Assembly: GCA_964372215.1 (NCBI GenBank)
Contig: CAYJQC010000023.1
Coordinates: 1 to 64,000, forward strand
Reading direction: 5' to 3'
DNA from: DAIMFL01 sp964372215
GTDB lineage: Bacteria; Pseudomonadota; Alphaproteobacteria; Dongiales; Dongiaceae
Length of the DNA: 64,000 nucleotides
The notes under the pieces were generated by a model that was not told where the DNA came from, did no database searches, and saw nothing but the letters and a program-made list of their open reading frames with translations. Shown one piece after another: positions 33,315 to 42,237 of the stretch. The position numbers were made by a program, and so were the translations under genes. Each line of letters opens with the position of its first letter. Positions within the stretch are counted from its first letter, which is position 1.

Positions 33315-33947
33315 TCAGACTTTCGACATCAGGCTGGCGATGTCGAGTCCGCCCGGCAGCGTCGTCTTGCCCTGTTCGGGCTGATGATCCTCGGCCGGCC
33401 GCGGCCGCTCGATGCCGGCCTTCTCGAGCGCCCGGCGGGCCTTGGTGACGGCGGTATTGAGATCGCCCTGGGAGCACAGGCCGAGCAGCACCGGATCGCG
33501 CGGCCTGAGGTTCGGCGAATTCCAGTGGCTGCGGTCGCGCACCGCCGCGATGGTCTGCTTGGTGGTGCCGATCAGCTTGGACACCTGGGCGTCCGACAGC
33601 TCCGGGTGGTGGCGCAGCAGCCAGGCGATGGCGTCCGGCTTGTCCTGGCGCTTCGACACCGGGGTGTAGCGCGGGCCCTTGGTGCGCAGCGCCGGCATCG
33701 GGATGTCCTGCTTCTGCATCTTGAGCCGGGTCGCCGGATCCTTCTGGCAGCGCTCGATCTCCTCGCGGGTGAGCTGGCCGTTGCCGGTCGGGTCCTGGCC
33801 GACGATGCCGATCGCCACCTCGCCGTCGGCGATGCCCTGCACCTCCAGCGGATGCAGGCTGCAGAAATCGGCGATCTGCTCGAAGTTGAGCGTGGTGTTC
33901 TCGATCAGCCACACGGCGGTGGCCTTCGGCATGAGAGGATGGACCAT
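33315..33947 (-). CDS. trcR: DUF1013 / TrcR-type cell-cycle transcription factor
   Basis: A 210-residue alphaproteobacterial DUF1013 protein. The start MVHPLMPKATAVWLIENTTL and NFEQIADFCSLHPLEVQGIA DG form the N-terminal domain. A second HTH-like region lies around HPELSDAQVSKLIGTTKQTI with AAVRDRSHWN. Members are conserved regulators associated with RNA polymerase and the cell cycle. The ATG at 33947 follows GAGGAGCATTC; a longer frame to 33986 is unlikely. Upstream is the divergent/co-directional spacer to the quinone oxidoreductase. Confidence 0.9.
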   Translation of the reverse strand: MVHPLMPKATAVWLIENTTLNFEQIADFCSLHPLEVQGIADGEVAIGIVGQDPTGNGQLTREEIERCQKDPATRLKMQKQDIPMPALRTKGPRYTPVSKRQDKPDAIAWLLRHHPELSDAQVSKLIGTTKQTIAAVRDRSHWNSPNLRPRDPVLLGLCSQGDLNTAVTKARRALEKAGIERPRPAEDHQPEQGKTTLPGGLDIASLMSKV

Positions 33948-34111
33948 GAATGCTCCTCGTACGTGCTCGGGGCTGCGCGCGGACAACTGGATGGCCGCTA
34001 GTTGCTGCCGCGCGCCGCTGCCGGCGCGGCGGCAGGCCCGCGAGAGCCCGCCCGGCGGTTGACTGCTACCCCAAGATATAGGGATCGGGCGCCGGTGTGA
34101 AAGCTAGCCGG

Positions 34112-34135
34112 CGCCGGGAGATAGCACTCCCGGCG
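34112..34135 (-). terminator. Hairpin downstream of the quinone oxidoreductase
   Basis: CGCCGGGAG pairs perfectly with CTCCCGGCG around ATAGCA. It is about 95 bp past the stop of the oxidoreductase on the minus strand. There is no T-run, so termination by this hairpin alone is uncertain. Confidence 0.4.
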
Positions 34136-34228
34136 CGCAACCGCCACAGGATTCTGCAAGATTCTGGGCATGGCGACGCCACGCCTTGGCCCAAATGCCG
34201 GGTCCGGGCCTCCGGGGCGCCCGCCGGC

Positions 34229-35233
34229 TCAGGGGCCGGCCGTCAGCACGATCTTGCCGATATGGGCGCTCGACTCCATCAGTCGGTGGGCGCCGGCGGC
34301 GTCGGCCAGGGGGAAGGTGGCGTGGATCAGCGGCTTGACCTTGCCGGCCGCCAGCAGCGGCCAGACCTTCGCGCGCAGGGCGTCGGCAATCACCGCCTTT
34401 TCCGCCACCGAGCGGGGCCGCAGCGTCGACCCGGTCAGGGTCTGGCGCTTGACCATGAGCGGCGCCAGGTTCAGCTCGACCGTGCTGCCCTTGAGGAAGG
34501 CGATCTGCACCAGCCGGCCCTCGACCGCGAGGATCTTCAGGTTCTGCTTCACGTAGTCGCCGCCGACCATGTCGAGGATCAGGTCGACGCCCTTGCCGCC
34601 GGTCGCCTCGCCGATCGCCTGCACGAAATCCTGGCTGCGGTAGTTGATCGCGTGATCGGCGCCGAGCGCGCGGCAGGCGGCGCATTTTTCGTCGCTGCCG
34701 GCAGTGGTGAACACCCGGGCGCCGAAGCGATGGGCCAACTGGATCGCGGTGGTGCCGATGCCGCTCGAGCCGCCATGGACCAGGAAGCTCTCGCCGGACT
34801 GCAGGCGACCGCGATCGAACACGTTGGTCCACACGGTGAAGTAGGTTTCCGGCAGCCCGGCCGCCTGGATCAGGTCGAGGCCCTTGGGTACCGGCAGGCA
34901 TTGCGCCGCAGGGGCCGCGCAGTATTCCGCGTAGCCGCCGCCGGCCACCAGCGCGCAGACCTGGTCGCCGAGCTTCCAGCCGGTCGCCCCGGGCCCAAGC
35001 GCGGCGACGGTGCCGGCAACCTCCAGCCCGGGAATGTCGGAGGCGCCGGGCGGCGGGGCGTAGCCGCCGGTCCGCTGCAGCACGTCGGGCCGGTTCACCC
35101 CGGCGGCGGCGACCTTGATCAGGACCTCGCCTTGCTGCGGCTGCGGCAGCCGCCGGGTCGCCGGTGCCAGCACCTCCGGTCCGCCGAAGCCGGCGATCTC
35201 GATGGCGGTCATGGTCGGCGGCAATTCGGCCAT
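34229..35233 (-). CDS. NAD(P)H:quinone oxidoreductase, zinc-free MDR family
   Basis: A 334-residue medium-chain dehydrogenase/reductase of the quinone oxidoreductase (PIG3/TP53I3-like) group. The N-terminal GroES-like domain ends near LPVPKGLDLIQAAGLPETYF; AAAGVNRPDVLQRTGGYAPP marks it as QOR-like, with no zinc-ligand cysteines. The Rossmann motif is FLVHGGSSGIGTTAIQLAHR at residues ~141-160. It would reduce quinones with NADPH, probably as a detoxifying enzyme. The ATG at 35233 has GAGGAGG 7 bp upstream. The longer frame to 35482 overlaps the divergent DUF1192 gene and is not coding. Confidence 0.9.
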   Translation of the reverse strand: MAELPPTMTAIEIAGFGGPEVLAPATRRLPQPQQGEVLIKVAAAGVNRPDVLQRTGGYAPPPGASDIPGLEVAGTVAALGPGATGWKLGDQVCALVAGGGYAEYCAAPAAQCLPVPKGLDLIQAAGLPETYFTVWTNVFDRGRLQSGESFLVHGGSSGIGTTAIQLAHRFGARVFTTAGSDEKCAACRALGADHAINYRSQDFVQAIGEATGGKGVDLILDMVGGDYVKQNLKILAVEGRLVQIAFLKGSTVELNLAPLMVKRQTLTGSTLRPRSVAEKAVIADALRAKVWPLLAAGKVKPLIHATFPLADAAGAHRLMESSAHIGKIVLTAGP

Positions 35234-35342
35234 GACGGTGGCCTCCTCAGGTTCTCGGGGTGAATCGACGGACGTTCCTCGTCTAGTATGATCGGCGTTG
35301 GCGGGCAAGAGCAGGCGACGAGTGCAGGCGAGGGGGGCGACG

Positions 35343-35528
35343 ATGGACCCTGAGGATCTGGAGCCGCGCAAGCGGGCGGTGCCACCGAAGAACCTCGACA
35401 CCCTGTCGATCGGTGAGCTGAACGAGTACATCGCCGAGCTGCAGGCGGAAATCGATCGGGTGCGCGCCAAGATCGCCGCCAAGGAGGCGCATCGCAGCGG
35501 GGCGGCGGCGCTGTTCAGAAGCGGCTGA
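35343..35528 (+). CDS. DUF1192 family small protein
   Basis: A 61-residue protein: MDPEDLEPRKRAVPPKNLDT, LSIGELNEYIAELQAEIDRV, then RAKIAAKEAHRSGAAALFRS G. This is the DUF1192 pattern of alphaproteobacteria, with a C-terminal coiled coil. The function is unknown. The ATG at 35343 follows GAGGGGGGCG; the upstream in-frame ATG (35298) has none. It is divergent from the quinone oxidoreductase. Confidence 0.88.
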   Translation: MDPEDLEPRKRAVPPKNLDTLSIGELNEYIAELQAEIDRVRAKIAAKEAHRSGAAALFRSG

Positions 35529-35701
35529 CGGTGGGCTCGATATTATTTTTTCTTTTTTTCGAAGCAGATTCCGCCGTCACGACCTGCTGCCGATTCCGAC
35601 CCTCGCCGTTCACAATCGCAAATAGCTAATAGCTTCAGGCGTTTGACGTATTCGGGCGGAGACGAGCCGGACCCCCGGGGCTGATCGGTGAGCCCGCCAT
35701 G

Positions 35702-35717
35702 TTAACCAAGATTTAAC
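35702..35717. promoter_or_regulatory. CtrA-type binding site
   Basis: TTAA-N7-TTAAC, an exact match to the full CtrA consensus of alphaproteobacteria, in an otherwise GC-rich genome. It is about 100 bp upstream of a strong intrinsic terminator and 390 bp upstream of metY. No cell-cycle or flagellar protein gene follows directly. Confidence 0.6.
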
Positions 35718-35739
35718 GAACTGCTTCTAGGGTTTATGG

Positions 35740-35842
35740 CGGATGGTTCCTGTCTAGGGACTTTCTCTTGGGTCGCTTTCCGATCCTTGTTGACGCCTCC
35801 CTGTCTAACTCGACCGCCGGCTCCAACAGCCGGCGGTTTTTT
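35740..35842 (+). ncRNA. Putative small RNA ending in an intrinsic terminator
   Basis: This is inferred from an orphan, strong plus-strand terminator that cannot belong to DUF1192 (286 bp away) without a long untranslated tail. The CtrA box lies just upstream, and no open frame fits. The 5' end is a guess. The product would be about 100 nt, with an exposed CCTGTCTAACT just before the terminator stem. Confidence 0.35.
35814..35842 (+). terminator. Strong intrinsic terminator
   Basis: CCGCCGGCT pairs perfectly with AGCCGGCGG around CCAAC, followed by TTTTTTC. It is one of the clearest rho-independent terminators in the window. Confidence 0.9.
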
Positions 35843-35924
35843 CTTTGGCCCAATCGGCGCGGCCGTCGCTCCGTCGCCTGCCAGCGGATTGTCGCGTCTG
35901 CAGGCGAAAGTCCGGAATCTCCGC

Positions 35925-35953
35925 TTGACGCGAAACTGCCCGCCAACCTAATT
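35925..35953 (+). promoter_or_regulatory. Predicted promoter of the metY leader or a second small RNA
   Basis: TTGACG (35925-35930), a 17-bp spacer and CTAATT (35948-35953) give a transcript starting near 35960. That transcript meets a terminator at 36000-36040 before metY. Confidence 0.45.
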
Positions 35954-35999
35954 TTTCGTTCCGGCAAGTTAGACAGGCTGAGGCAACAACAAGACTTGA

Positions 36000-36040
36000 G
36001 AGGGCCGCCCCCGAAAGGGTGAGCGGCCCTCCGTCTTTTC
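36000..36040 (+). terminator. Intrinsic terminator in front of metY (possible attenuator)
   Basis: GAGGGCCGC (36000-36008) pairs with GCGGCCCTC (36023-36031), with an inner CCCC/GGGG closing the loop, and CGTCTTTTC follows. It lies about 70 bp before the metY ATG on the same strand, so it either ends a short RNA or attenuates metY. Confidence 0.7.
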
Positions 36041-36107
36041 GGGCGATACTCCTCCTCCACGACCCGTCGCACGTCTTCACCGTCTTCGCCGCTTCGAGCG
36101 AGTCGTC

Positions 36108-37403
36108 ATGGCCGACCCCAAGTTCCTGCGCTTCGACACGATGAGCCTGCATGCCGGCCAGCAGCCGGATCCGGTGACCGGCGCCCGGGCGGTGCCGATC
36201 TACCAGACCACCTCCTACGTGTTCCGCGACACCGATCACGCCGCCGCGCTGTTCGATCTCGAGCGGCCCGGCTACATCTATTCGCGCATCGCCAATCCGA
36301 CCGTCGCGGTGCTCGAGGAGCGCATCGCCGCGCTCGAGGGCGGCGTCGGCGCGGTCTGCACCGCGAGCGGCCAGGCCGCGTTGCATCTCGCGATCGTGAC
36401 GCTGATGGGGGCGGGCGGACACATCGTCGCCTCGTCCTCGCTCTATGGCGGCACCTCGAACATGCTGAAGCTGACGCTGCCGCGCTTCGGCATCACCACG
36501 ACCTTCGTCAATCCGCGCGATCTCGACGGCTTCCGCAGTGCGATCCGGCCGGAGACGCGCCTGGTGTTCGGCGAGACCCTGGGCAATCCGGGACTCGAGG
36601 TGCTCGACCTGCCGGTGGTGGCGGCGATCGCGCACGATGCCGGCCTGCCCTTGATGATCGACTCCACGTTCTCGACGCCCTATCTCAACCGGCCGATCGA
36701 GCACGGCGCCGACATCGTCTTGCATTCCGCGACCAAATGGCTGGGCGGCCATGGCGTGGCGATCGCCGGCGTGGTGGTCGACGGCGGCCGCTTCGACTGG
36801 GAGGCGTCCGGCAAGTTCCCCACGCTGACCGAGCCCTATGACGGCTATCACGGCATCGACTTCGCCGAGGAGTTCGGGCCGCACGCGTTCTGCGCCCGGG
36901 CCCGCGCCGAGGGCCTACGCGACTTCGGCGCCTGCCTCAGCCCGCAGCACGCCTTCTACATCCTGCAGGGCGTCGAGACCCTGCCGCTCCGGGTCGCGCG
37001 TCATGTCGAGAACACCGCGAAGGTGGTGGATTTTCTCGAGCGGCATGCCGCGGTCGACTGGGTCGCCTATCCCGGCCTGGCCGGGCATCCCGACCATGCG
37101 CTGGCGCGAAAGCTGTTTCCGAAGGGCTGCGGCTCGATGGTCGCCTTCGGCATCAAGGGTGGCCGGGCCGCCGGCGCGCGCTTCATCAACGCGGTGCGCC
37201 TGGCCTCGCATCTCGCCAATGTCGGCGACGCCAAGACGCTGGTGATCCATCCCGCCAGCACCACCCATCAGCAGATGAATGCGGCGGCGCTCGCGGCCGC
37301 CGGAGTCGGCGAGGACATGGTGCGGCTCTCGGTCGGGCTGGAAGACGCGGCCGATATCATCGACGACCTCGGACAGGCGCTGCGCGTCTCCCAGAAGGCG
37401 TGA
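36108..37403 (+). CDS. metY: O-acetylhomoserine sulfhydrylase
   Basis: A 431-residue PLP enzyme of the Cys/Met metabolism family that makes homocysteine from O-acetylhomoserine and sulfide. FDTMSLHAGQQPDPVTGARA then VPIYQTTSYVFRDTDHAAAL is the family opening; YSRIANPTVAVLEERIAALE and ASGQAALHLAI bind PLP phosphate; and SATKWLGGHGVAIAG contains the Schiff-base lysine. The long insertion (FPTLTEPYDGYHGIDFAEEF) is typical of the MetY rather than MetZ group. The ATG at 36108 is preceded by a GAGCGAG-like weak RBS. The upstream leader has a terminator that may regulate it. The following hydrolase starts at its stop codon. Confidence 0.93.
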   Translation: MADPKFLRFDTMSLHAGQQPDPVTGARAVPIYQTTSYVFRDTDHAAALFDLERPGYIYSRIANPTVAVLEERIAALEGGVGAVCTASGQAALHLAIVTLMGAGGHIVASSSLYGGTSNMLKLTLPRFGITTTFVNPRDLDGFRSAIRPETRLVFGETLGNPGLEVLDLPVVAAIAHDAGLPLMIDSTFSTPYLNRPIEHGADIVLHSATKWLGGHGVAIAGVVVDGGRFDWEASGKFPTLTEPYDGYHGIDFAEEFGPHAFCARARAEGLRDFGACLSPQHAFYILQGVETLPLRVARHVENTAKVVDFLERHAAVDWVAYPGLAGHPDHALARKLFPKGCGSMVAFGIKGGRAAGARFINAVRLASHLANVGDAKTLVIHPASTTHQQMNAAALAAAGVGEDMVRLSVGLEDAADIIDDLGQALRVSQKA

Positions 37404-37429
37404 GCGGAGCAGGGCGGGGACATCCGGCA

Positions 37430-38224
37430 ATGGAGATCACGGTCGACGGGCGACGCGTCTTCGCCGCGACGGGGGGCGAGACGTTCGACGTGGGCCGGCC
37501 CGCGGTGGTGCTGATCCACGGCGCCGGCATGGACCACACGGTGTGGAGCCTGCAGGCGCGCTATCTCGCCCATCACGGCCATGGCGTGCTCGCCGTCGAC
37601 CTGCCGGGCCACGGCCGCTCGTCCGGGCCGCTGCTCGACTCGATCGGGTCGATGGCCGACTGGATCGGCCGGCTGCTCGATGCGGCTTCGCTGCCGAAGG
37701 CGGCGCTGGTCGGCCATTCCATGGGGGCGCTGGTCGCGCTCGAGGCGACCGGGCGCATGCCGGACCGGGTGTCCCATCTGGCGCTGCTCGGCATCGCGCC
37801 GTCGATGCCGGTGCATCCGGATCTGCTGGCCGCCGCCAATCAGAATCTCGCCCTGGCCTCCGAGCTCGTCACCTCCTGGGGCTTCGGGCCGAGCGGCCAT
37901 CTCGGGCGCAACCCGTCGCCCGGGTTGTGGATGATGGGCGGCGCCTATCGGCTGCTGGAGCACGCGCCCGCCGGCGTCCTGGCCAACGACCTCGGGGCCT
38001 GCGCCCTGTACCTGGACGCGCCGGCGGCGGCGACCAGGGTCGACTGCCCGACCCTGCTGCTGCTTGGCGCCGACGACCGCATGACGCCGGCCAAGAAGGG
38101 GTGCGAGCTCGCCTCCTCGATCCCTGGCGCCGCGGCCCGCGTGCTTCCCGGCATCGGCCACATGGTGATGACCGAGGCGCCGGACGAGACCATCGACGCG
38201 CTCGTCGACCTGCTGCGGCGCTGA
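37430..38224 (+). CDS. Alpha/beta hydrolase
   Basis: A 264-residue alpha/beta hydrolase. VVLIHGAGMDHTVWSLQARY gives the oxyanion region, LVGHSMGALVALEATGRMPD the nucleophile elbow (Ser in GHSMG), LLLGADDRMTPAKKG the acid, and PGIGHMVMTEAPDETIDALV the catalytic His. It may be an esterase or a hydrolase of a thioester; the substrate is unknown. A GTG at 37400 overlaps the metY stop as GTGA and is an equally possible start that would add 10 residues. Coupling to metY suggests cotranscription, though not necessarily a sulfur role. Confidence 0.88.
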   Translation: MEITVDGRRVFAATGGETFDVGRPAVVLIHGAGMDHTVWSLQARYLAHHGHGVLAVDLPGHGRSSGPLLDSIGSMADWIGRLLDAASLPKAALVGHSMGALVALEATGRMPDRVSHLALLGIAPSMPVHPDLLAAANQNLALASELVTSWGFGPSGHLGRNPSPGLWMMGGAYRLLEHAPAGVLANDLGACALYLDAPAAATRVDCPTLLLLGADDRMTPAKKGCELASSIPGAAARVLPGIGHMVMTEAPDETIDALVDLLRR

Positions 38225-38238
38225 CCGTCGAAAAGGAT

Positions 38239-38267
38239 GAGGCCGGGTGGAATGCCCACCCGGCCTC
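38239..38267. terminator. Bidirectional terminator between hydrolase and hsp20
   Basis: GAGGCCGGGTGG pairs over 12 bp with CCACCCGGCCTC around AATGC. On the minus strand, ATCCTTTTC follows, so it ends hsp20 transcription. On the plus strand, it ends the metY-hydrolase transcript. Confidence 0.85.
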
Positions 38268-38318
38268 GGTTCGGACTCCGCCAGGGGAGGCGGTGCTATG
38301 GACGTTGTCGGCCCGGCG

Positions 38319-38783
38319 TTACGCCGCCTTGCCCTCGAGCACCGGCCGCGCCTTGGGCGCGCTGGTGTCGATCTTGATGCTGCGCGGCTTCATCGCCTCG
38401 GGGACCACGCGGGCAAGTTCGACATGCAGGAGGCCGTTCTCCAGCGCCGCGCCCTTGACCTCGATGAACTCGGCGAGATCGAAGCGGCGCTCGAAAGCCC
38501 GGCCGGCGATGCCGCGGTGCAGGAACTTGCGCTCCTCCTCGGCCTTCCTCGGCTTGCCGGAAATGACCAGCGTGTTGTCCTGGGCGGTGATCTCGATCTC
38601 GTCCTCGGCGAAGCCGGCCACCGCCATGGTGATGCGGTAGGCGTTCTCGCCGGTCTTCTCGATGTTGTAGGGCGGGTAGGACGGCGCGGCCTCGTCGACG
38701 CGGCTTGCGGCGTCCATCAGGCGGGTCATCCGGTCGAAACCGACGGTCGAGCGGAACAGGGGGGAAAAGTCGAAGCTACGCAT
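38319..38783 (-). CDS. Hsp20 small heat-shock protein (IbpA-like)
   Basis: A 154-residue alpha-crystallin family holdase. The N terminus MRSFDFSPLFRSTVGFDRMT is typical of the IbpA class. The crystallin domain runs from YPPYNIEKTGENAYRITMAV through DNTLVISGKPRK, GIAGRAFERRFDLAEFIEVK and ENGLLHVELARVVPEAMKPR, and the C-terminal extension follows. The start is the second of two ATGs just after GGAGG (8 bp spacing). Expression is likely heat-controlled twice: a sigma-32 promoter at 38887-38915 and an RNA thermometer in the leader. Confidence 0.94.
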   Translation of the reverse strand: MRSFDFSPLFRSTVGFDRMTRLMDAASRVDEAAPSYPPYNIEKTGENAYRITMAVAGFAEDEIEITAQDNTLVISGKPRKAEEERKFLHRGIAGRAFERRFDLAEFIEVKGAALENGLLHVELARVVPEAMKPRSIKIDTSAPKARPVLEGKAA

Positions 38784-38880
38784 GTCCATATCCTCCAGTT
38801 GAGCAACATGGTTGGGGGAGCGCATCCATCGCGGATCACGCCCCGGCACTCGGTCGGACCCGACATCGGCGTCCGTCCGA
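38784..38880 (-). promoter_or_regulatory. ROSE-like RNA thermometer in the hsp20 leader
   Basis: The ~97-nt leader can fold into three consecutive hairpins. Hairpin 1 has GGTCGGAC/GTCCGACC arms (plus-strand 38852-38859 and 38875-38882). Hairpin 2 has GAGTGC/GCGCTC arms (38846-38851 and 38818-38823). Hairpin 3 (38786-38811) pairs CCAUGUUGCUC with GGAGGAUAUGG around AACU, hiding the Shine-Dalgarno. The UUGCU opposite AGGA, with a G-G mismatch, matches the core of ROSE elements of alphaproteobacterial small heat-shock genes. Confidence 0.7.
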
Positions 38881-38886
38881 CCCCTG

Positions 38887-38915
38887 ATCTGGGAACCCGC
38901 GGGCGCTCTTTCAAG
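38887..38915 (-). promoter_or_regulatory. Sigma-32 (RpoH) promoter of hsp20
   Basis: On the minus strand, CTTGAA (plus-strand 38910-38915, preceded by CCC) lies 16 bp from CCCAGAT (38887-38893). This is close to the heat-shock consensus CTTGAA-N-CCCATNT. The start of transcription is expected around 38880. Confidence 0.7.
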
Positions 38916-39089
38916 GGTTGCGCCGTAGTCCCGGAAGCCCTTGAATCAGCGCGCTAACCGGGTCCAGCCCCGGGGCGGAACGCGGGCCAGGTCAAAGGAA
39001 ATCTTAAGACCGGCCCCCTAGTCTCGGCGCCGGCCAAACGAACCAAGATGACCCGATTCCGGCACCGGCCCGGCGGCGTCTCTTCCGGC

Positions 39090-39572
39090 ATGACGGGGCT
39101 ATGCGTGCAACACGGCGCCGCCACGATCACGTTCTTCGACCGCACCTTTGACGAGGCCTTCGACCTCCTCATCGAGGCGCGCGCCTACCTGTCGGAACGT
39201 CAGCGCCCCAGCCAGGATGAGCTGCCGCCCGCGGTGCGGCTGGTCGCCGGCTGCGAGACCATGCGGCTCACCGCCCGGCTGGTGCAGGTGATGGCCTGGC
39301 TGCTGGTGCAGCGGGCGGTTCATGCCGGCGAGATCGACGCCGCCGAGGCGGATGCGCCGCAGCGCCGGCTCGGCGGCCACGAGGTCTGCGCCGAGCCCGG
39401 TCCCTGGGACATCCATGCGCTGCCGCGCCGGCTGCAGATCCTGCTCGACCGCAGCCAGGCGCTCTACAACCGGGTCGCCCGGCTCGACGAGATGGCCCAT
39501 ATCCGCGCCTCCCAGGCGCGCGCCCGCGAGGCGGCGGCCGGCGCCGATTCGGCGCCGAACGGGGCCGGCTGA
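39090..39572 (+). CDS. DUF1465 family protein
   Basis: A 160-residue all-helical cytoplasmic protein of the alphaproteobacterial DUF1465 family. FFDRTFDEAFDLLIEARAYL near the N terminus is the typical block, followed by CETMRLTARLVQVMAWLLVQ and LQILLDRSQALYNRVARLDE. The function is unknown. An ATG at 39048 would add 14 residues; neither start has a good ribosome-binding site, and 39090 places the family block nearest the N terminus. It is divergent from hsp20 and convergent with rpmE. Confidence 0.8.
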   Translation: MTGLCVQHGAATITFFDRTFDEAFDLLIEARAYLSERQRPSQDELPPAVRLVAGCETMRLTARLVQVMAWLLVQRAVHAGEIDAAEADAPQRRLGGHEVCAEPGPWDIHALPRRLQILLDRSQALYNRVARLDEMAHIRASQARAREAAAGADSAPNGAG

Positions 39573-39587
39573 CCAGGTAACGAAGAA

Positions 39588-39613
39588 GGGCGGGCTGCCT
39601 GCGCAACCCGCCC
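39588..39613. terminator. Bidirectional terminator between DUF1465 and rpmE
   Basis: GGGCGGG pairs with CCCGCCC around a 12-nt loop. It lies between two convergent genes, with TGTCTGTTTC on the plus side and TTCTTCGTT on the minus side. Confidence 0.7.
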
Positions 39614-39668
39614 TGTCTGTTTCGTCCCGGCCATTTCGTTCCGGGCTCCCGCGTGCGGGAGCCGCAGG

Positions 39669-39899
39669 CTACTTCTTGGCGCCGATGCCGATGCCCTGGA
39701 AGCGCTTGTTGAACTTGGCGAGCTGGCCGCCGGTATCCATCAGGCGATGGACGCCGGTCCAGGCCGGGTGCGACTTCGGGTCGATGTCGAGGCGCAGCGT
39801 GTCGCCCGGCTTGCCGTAGGTCGACCGGGTCTTGTAGGTGGTGCCGTCGGTCATCACCACGTTGATCTCGTGGTAGTTCGGATGGATGCCGTCCTTCAT
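39669..39899 (-). CDS. rpmE: 50S ribosomal protein L31
   Basis: A 76-residue L31: MKDGIHPNYHEINVVMTDGT, TYKTRSTYGKPGDTLRLDID, SHPAWTGVHRLMDTGGQLAK and FNKRFQGIGIGAKK. It lacks the CxxC zinc ligands, as is usual for this alphaproteobacterial form. GGGAGCGGCACC precedes the ATG. The larger open frame upstream is leader sequence. A promoter is predicted at 40046-40074, which would give a leader of about 140 nt. Confidence 0.96.
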   Translation of the reverse strand: MKDGIHPNYHEINVVMTDGTTYKTRSTYGKPGDTLRLDIDPKSHPAWTGVHRLMDTGGQLAKFNKRFQGIGIGAKK

Positions 39900-40045
39900 G
39901 GTGCCGCTCCCGACCCGGTGCTCCTGACGTGGCCCGCCGGTGGCGGCGAGGAACAGCGGTTCTGCCAGTGATTTCACAGAATTGCCGCGCCCGTCCGGCG
40001 CTGCGGGTCGGGGCGGGCAGGGCAATCCTGCGGCGAAGAGCCGGG

Positions 40046-40074
40046 GTTATAGCCAAGCGGACCGAACTGCGCAA
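40046..40074 (-). promoter_or_regulatory. Predicted rpmE promoter
   Basis: On the minus strand, TTGCGC (plus-strand 40069-40074), a 17-bp spacer and TATAAC (40046-40051) form a good sigma-70 promoter pointing to rpmE. Confidence 0.5.
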
Positions 40075-40138
40075 GCCTGGGGGCGGCGCCCGGCGCCCCG
40101 GCGACATCGCCGCGCCTTGCCAGGGCGGCACCCCTCGG

Positions 40139-40189
40139 CTAGACCAAGATCGCCTCGGATCGTTTCAGTGCGATCCGACCATGCTCTAG
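40139..40189. repeat. Dispersed palindromic element bounded by CTAG, copy 1
   Basis: A 51-bp imperfect palindrome that begins CTAGACCAAGATCGCCTCGG and ends CCGACCATGCTCTAG, with inner GGATCG/CGATCC arms. Parts of it (GCCTCGGAT and GATCCGNCCATGCTCTA) recur at 60588-60660. It resembles the small CTAGAGCATG-type repeats spread through alphaproteobacterial genomes. Confidence 0.7.
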
Positions 40190-40319
40190 GGATGCTCGCG
40201 CCGCGCCCGGCCTTTCCTCGCCGGACCGGGGCGAATCGCCCGTATCCGCGGCCCCCGGGCCGCCCACCCGTTTCTGCGGCCCACCGGGCCGCCTGTCAGG
40301 ACGCCGAACCGCACACGGC

Positions 40320-42203
<1,884 letters not shown>

Positions 42204-42237
42204 TTCGCGTCCGCTCGCGGGCCCGCCGTGGGCGCGC

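Larger units (their letters stand above)
35529..36107. other. 579-bp gene-free region with regulatory sequences and two terminators
   Basis: Between DUF1192 and metY there is no credible gene. It contains a T-rich tract (about 35543-35560), a perfect CtrA-type site at 35702-35717, a strong terminator at 35814-35842, a promoter-like sequence at 35925-35953, and a second terminator at 36000-36040. The segments CCTGTCTAACT (35800-35810) and AGTTAGACAGG (35967-35977) are exact reverse complements. The short open frames here run through the terminators and lack ribosome-binding sites. Confidence 0.75.
39900..40319. other. Divergent intergenic region between rpmE and the ABC exporter
   Basis: A 420-bp gap containing the rpmE leader and promoter and a 51-bp palindromic repeat (40139-40189). 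The remainder is GC-rich without a recognisable gene or clear exporter promoter. Confidence 0.6.

Noticed and set aside
35736..35951. Small open frame of 71 codons after the CtrA box
   Set aside because: It reads straight through a strong terminator, lacks a ribosome-binding site and has no recognisable sequence.
35960..36107. SAM-II or SAH riboswitch upstream of metY
   Set aside because: Riboswitches are common before such genes in alphaproteobacteria, but I could not find the conserved core sequences of either class in the leader.
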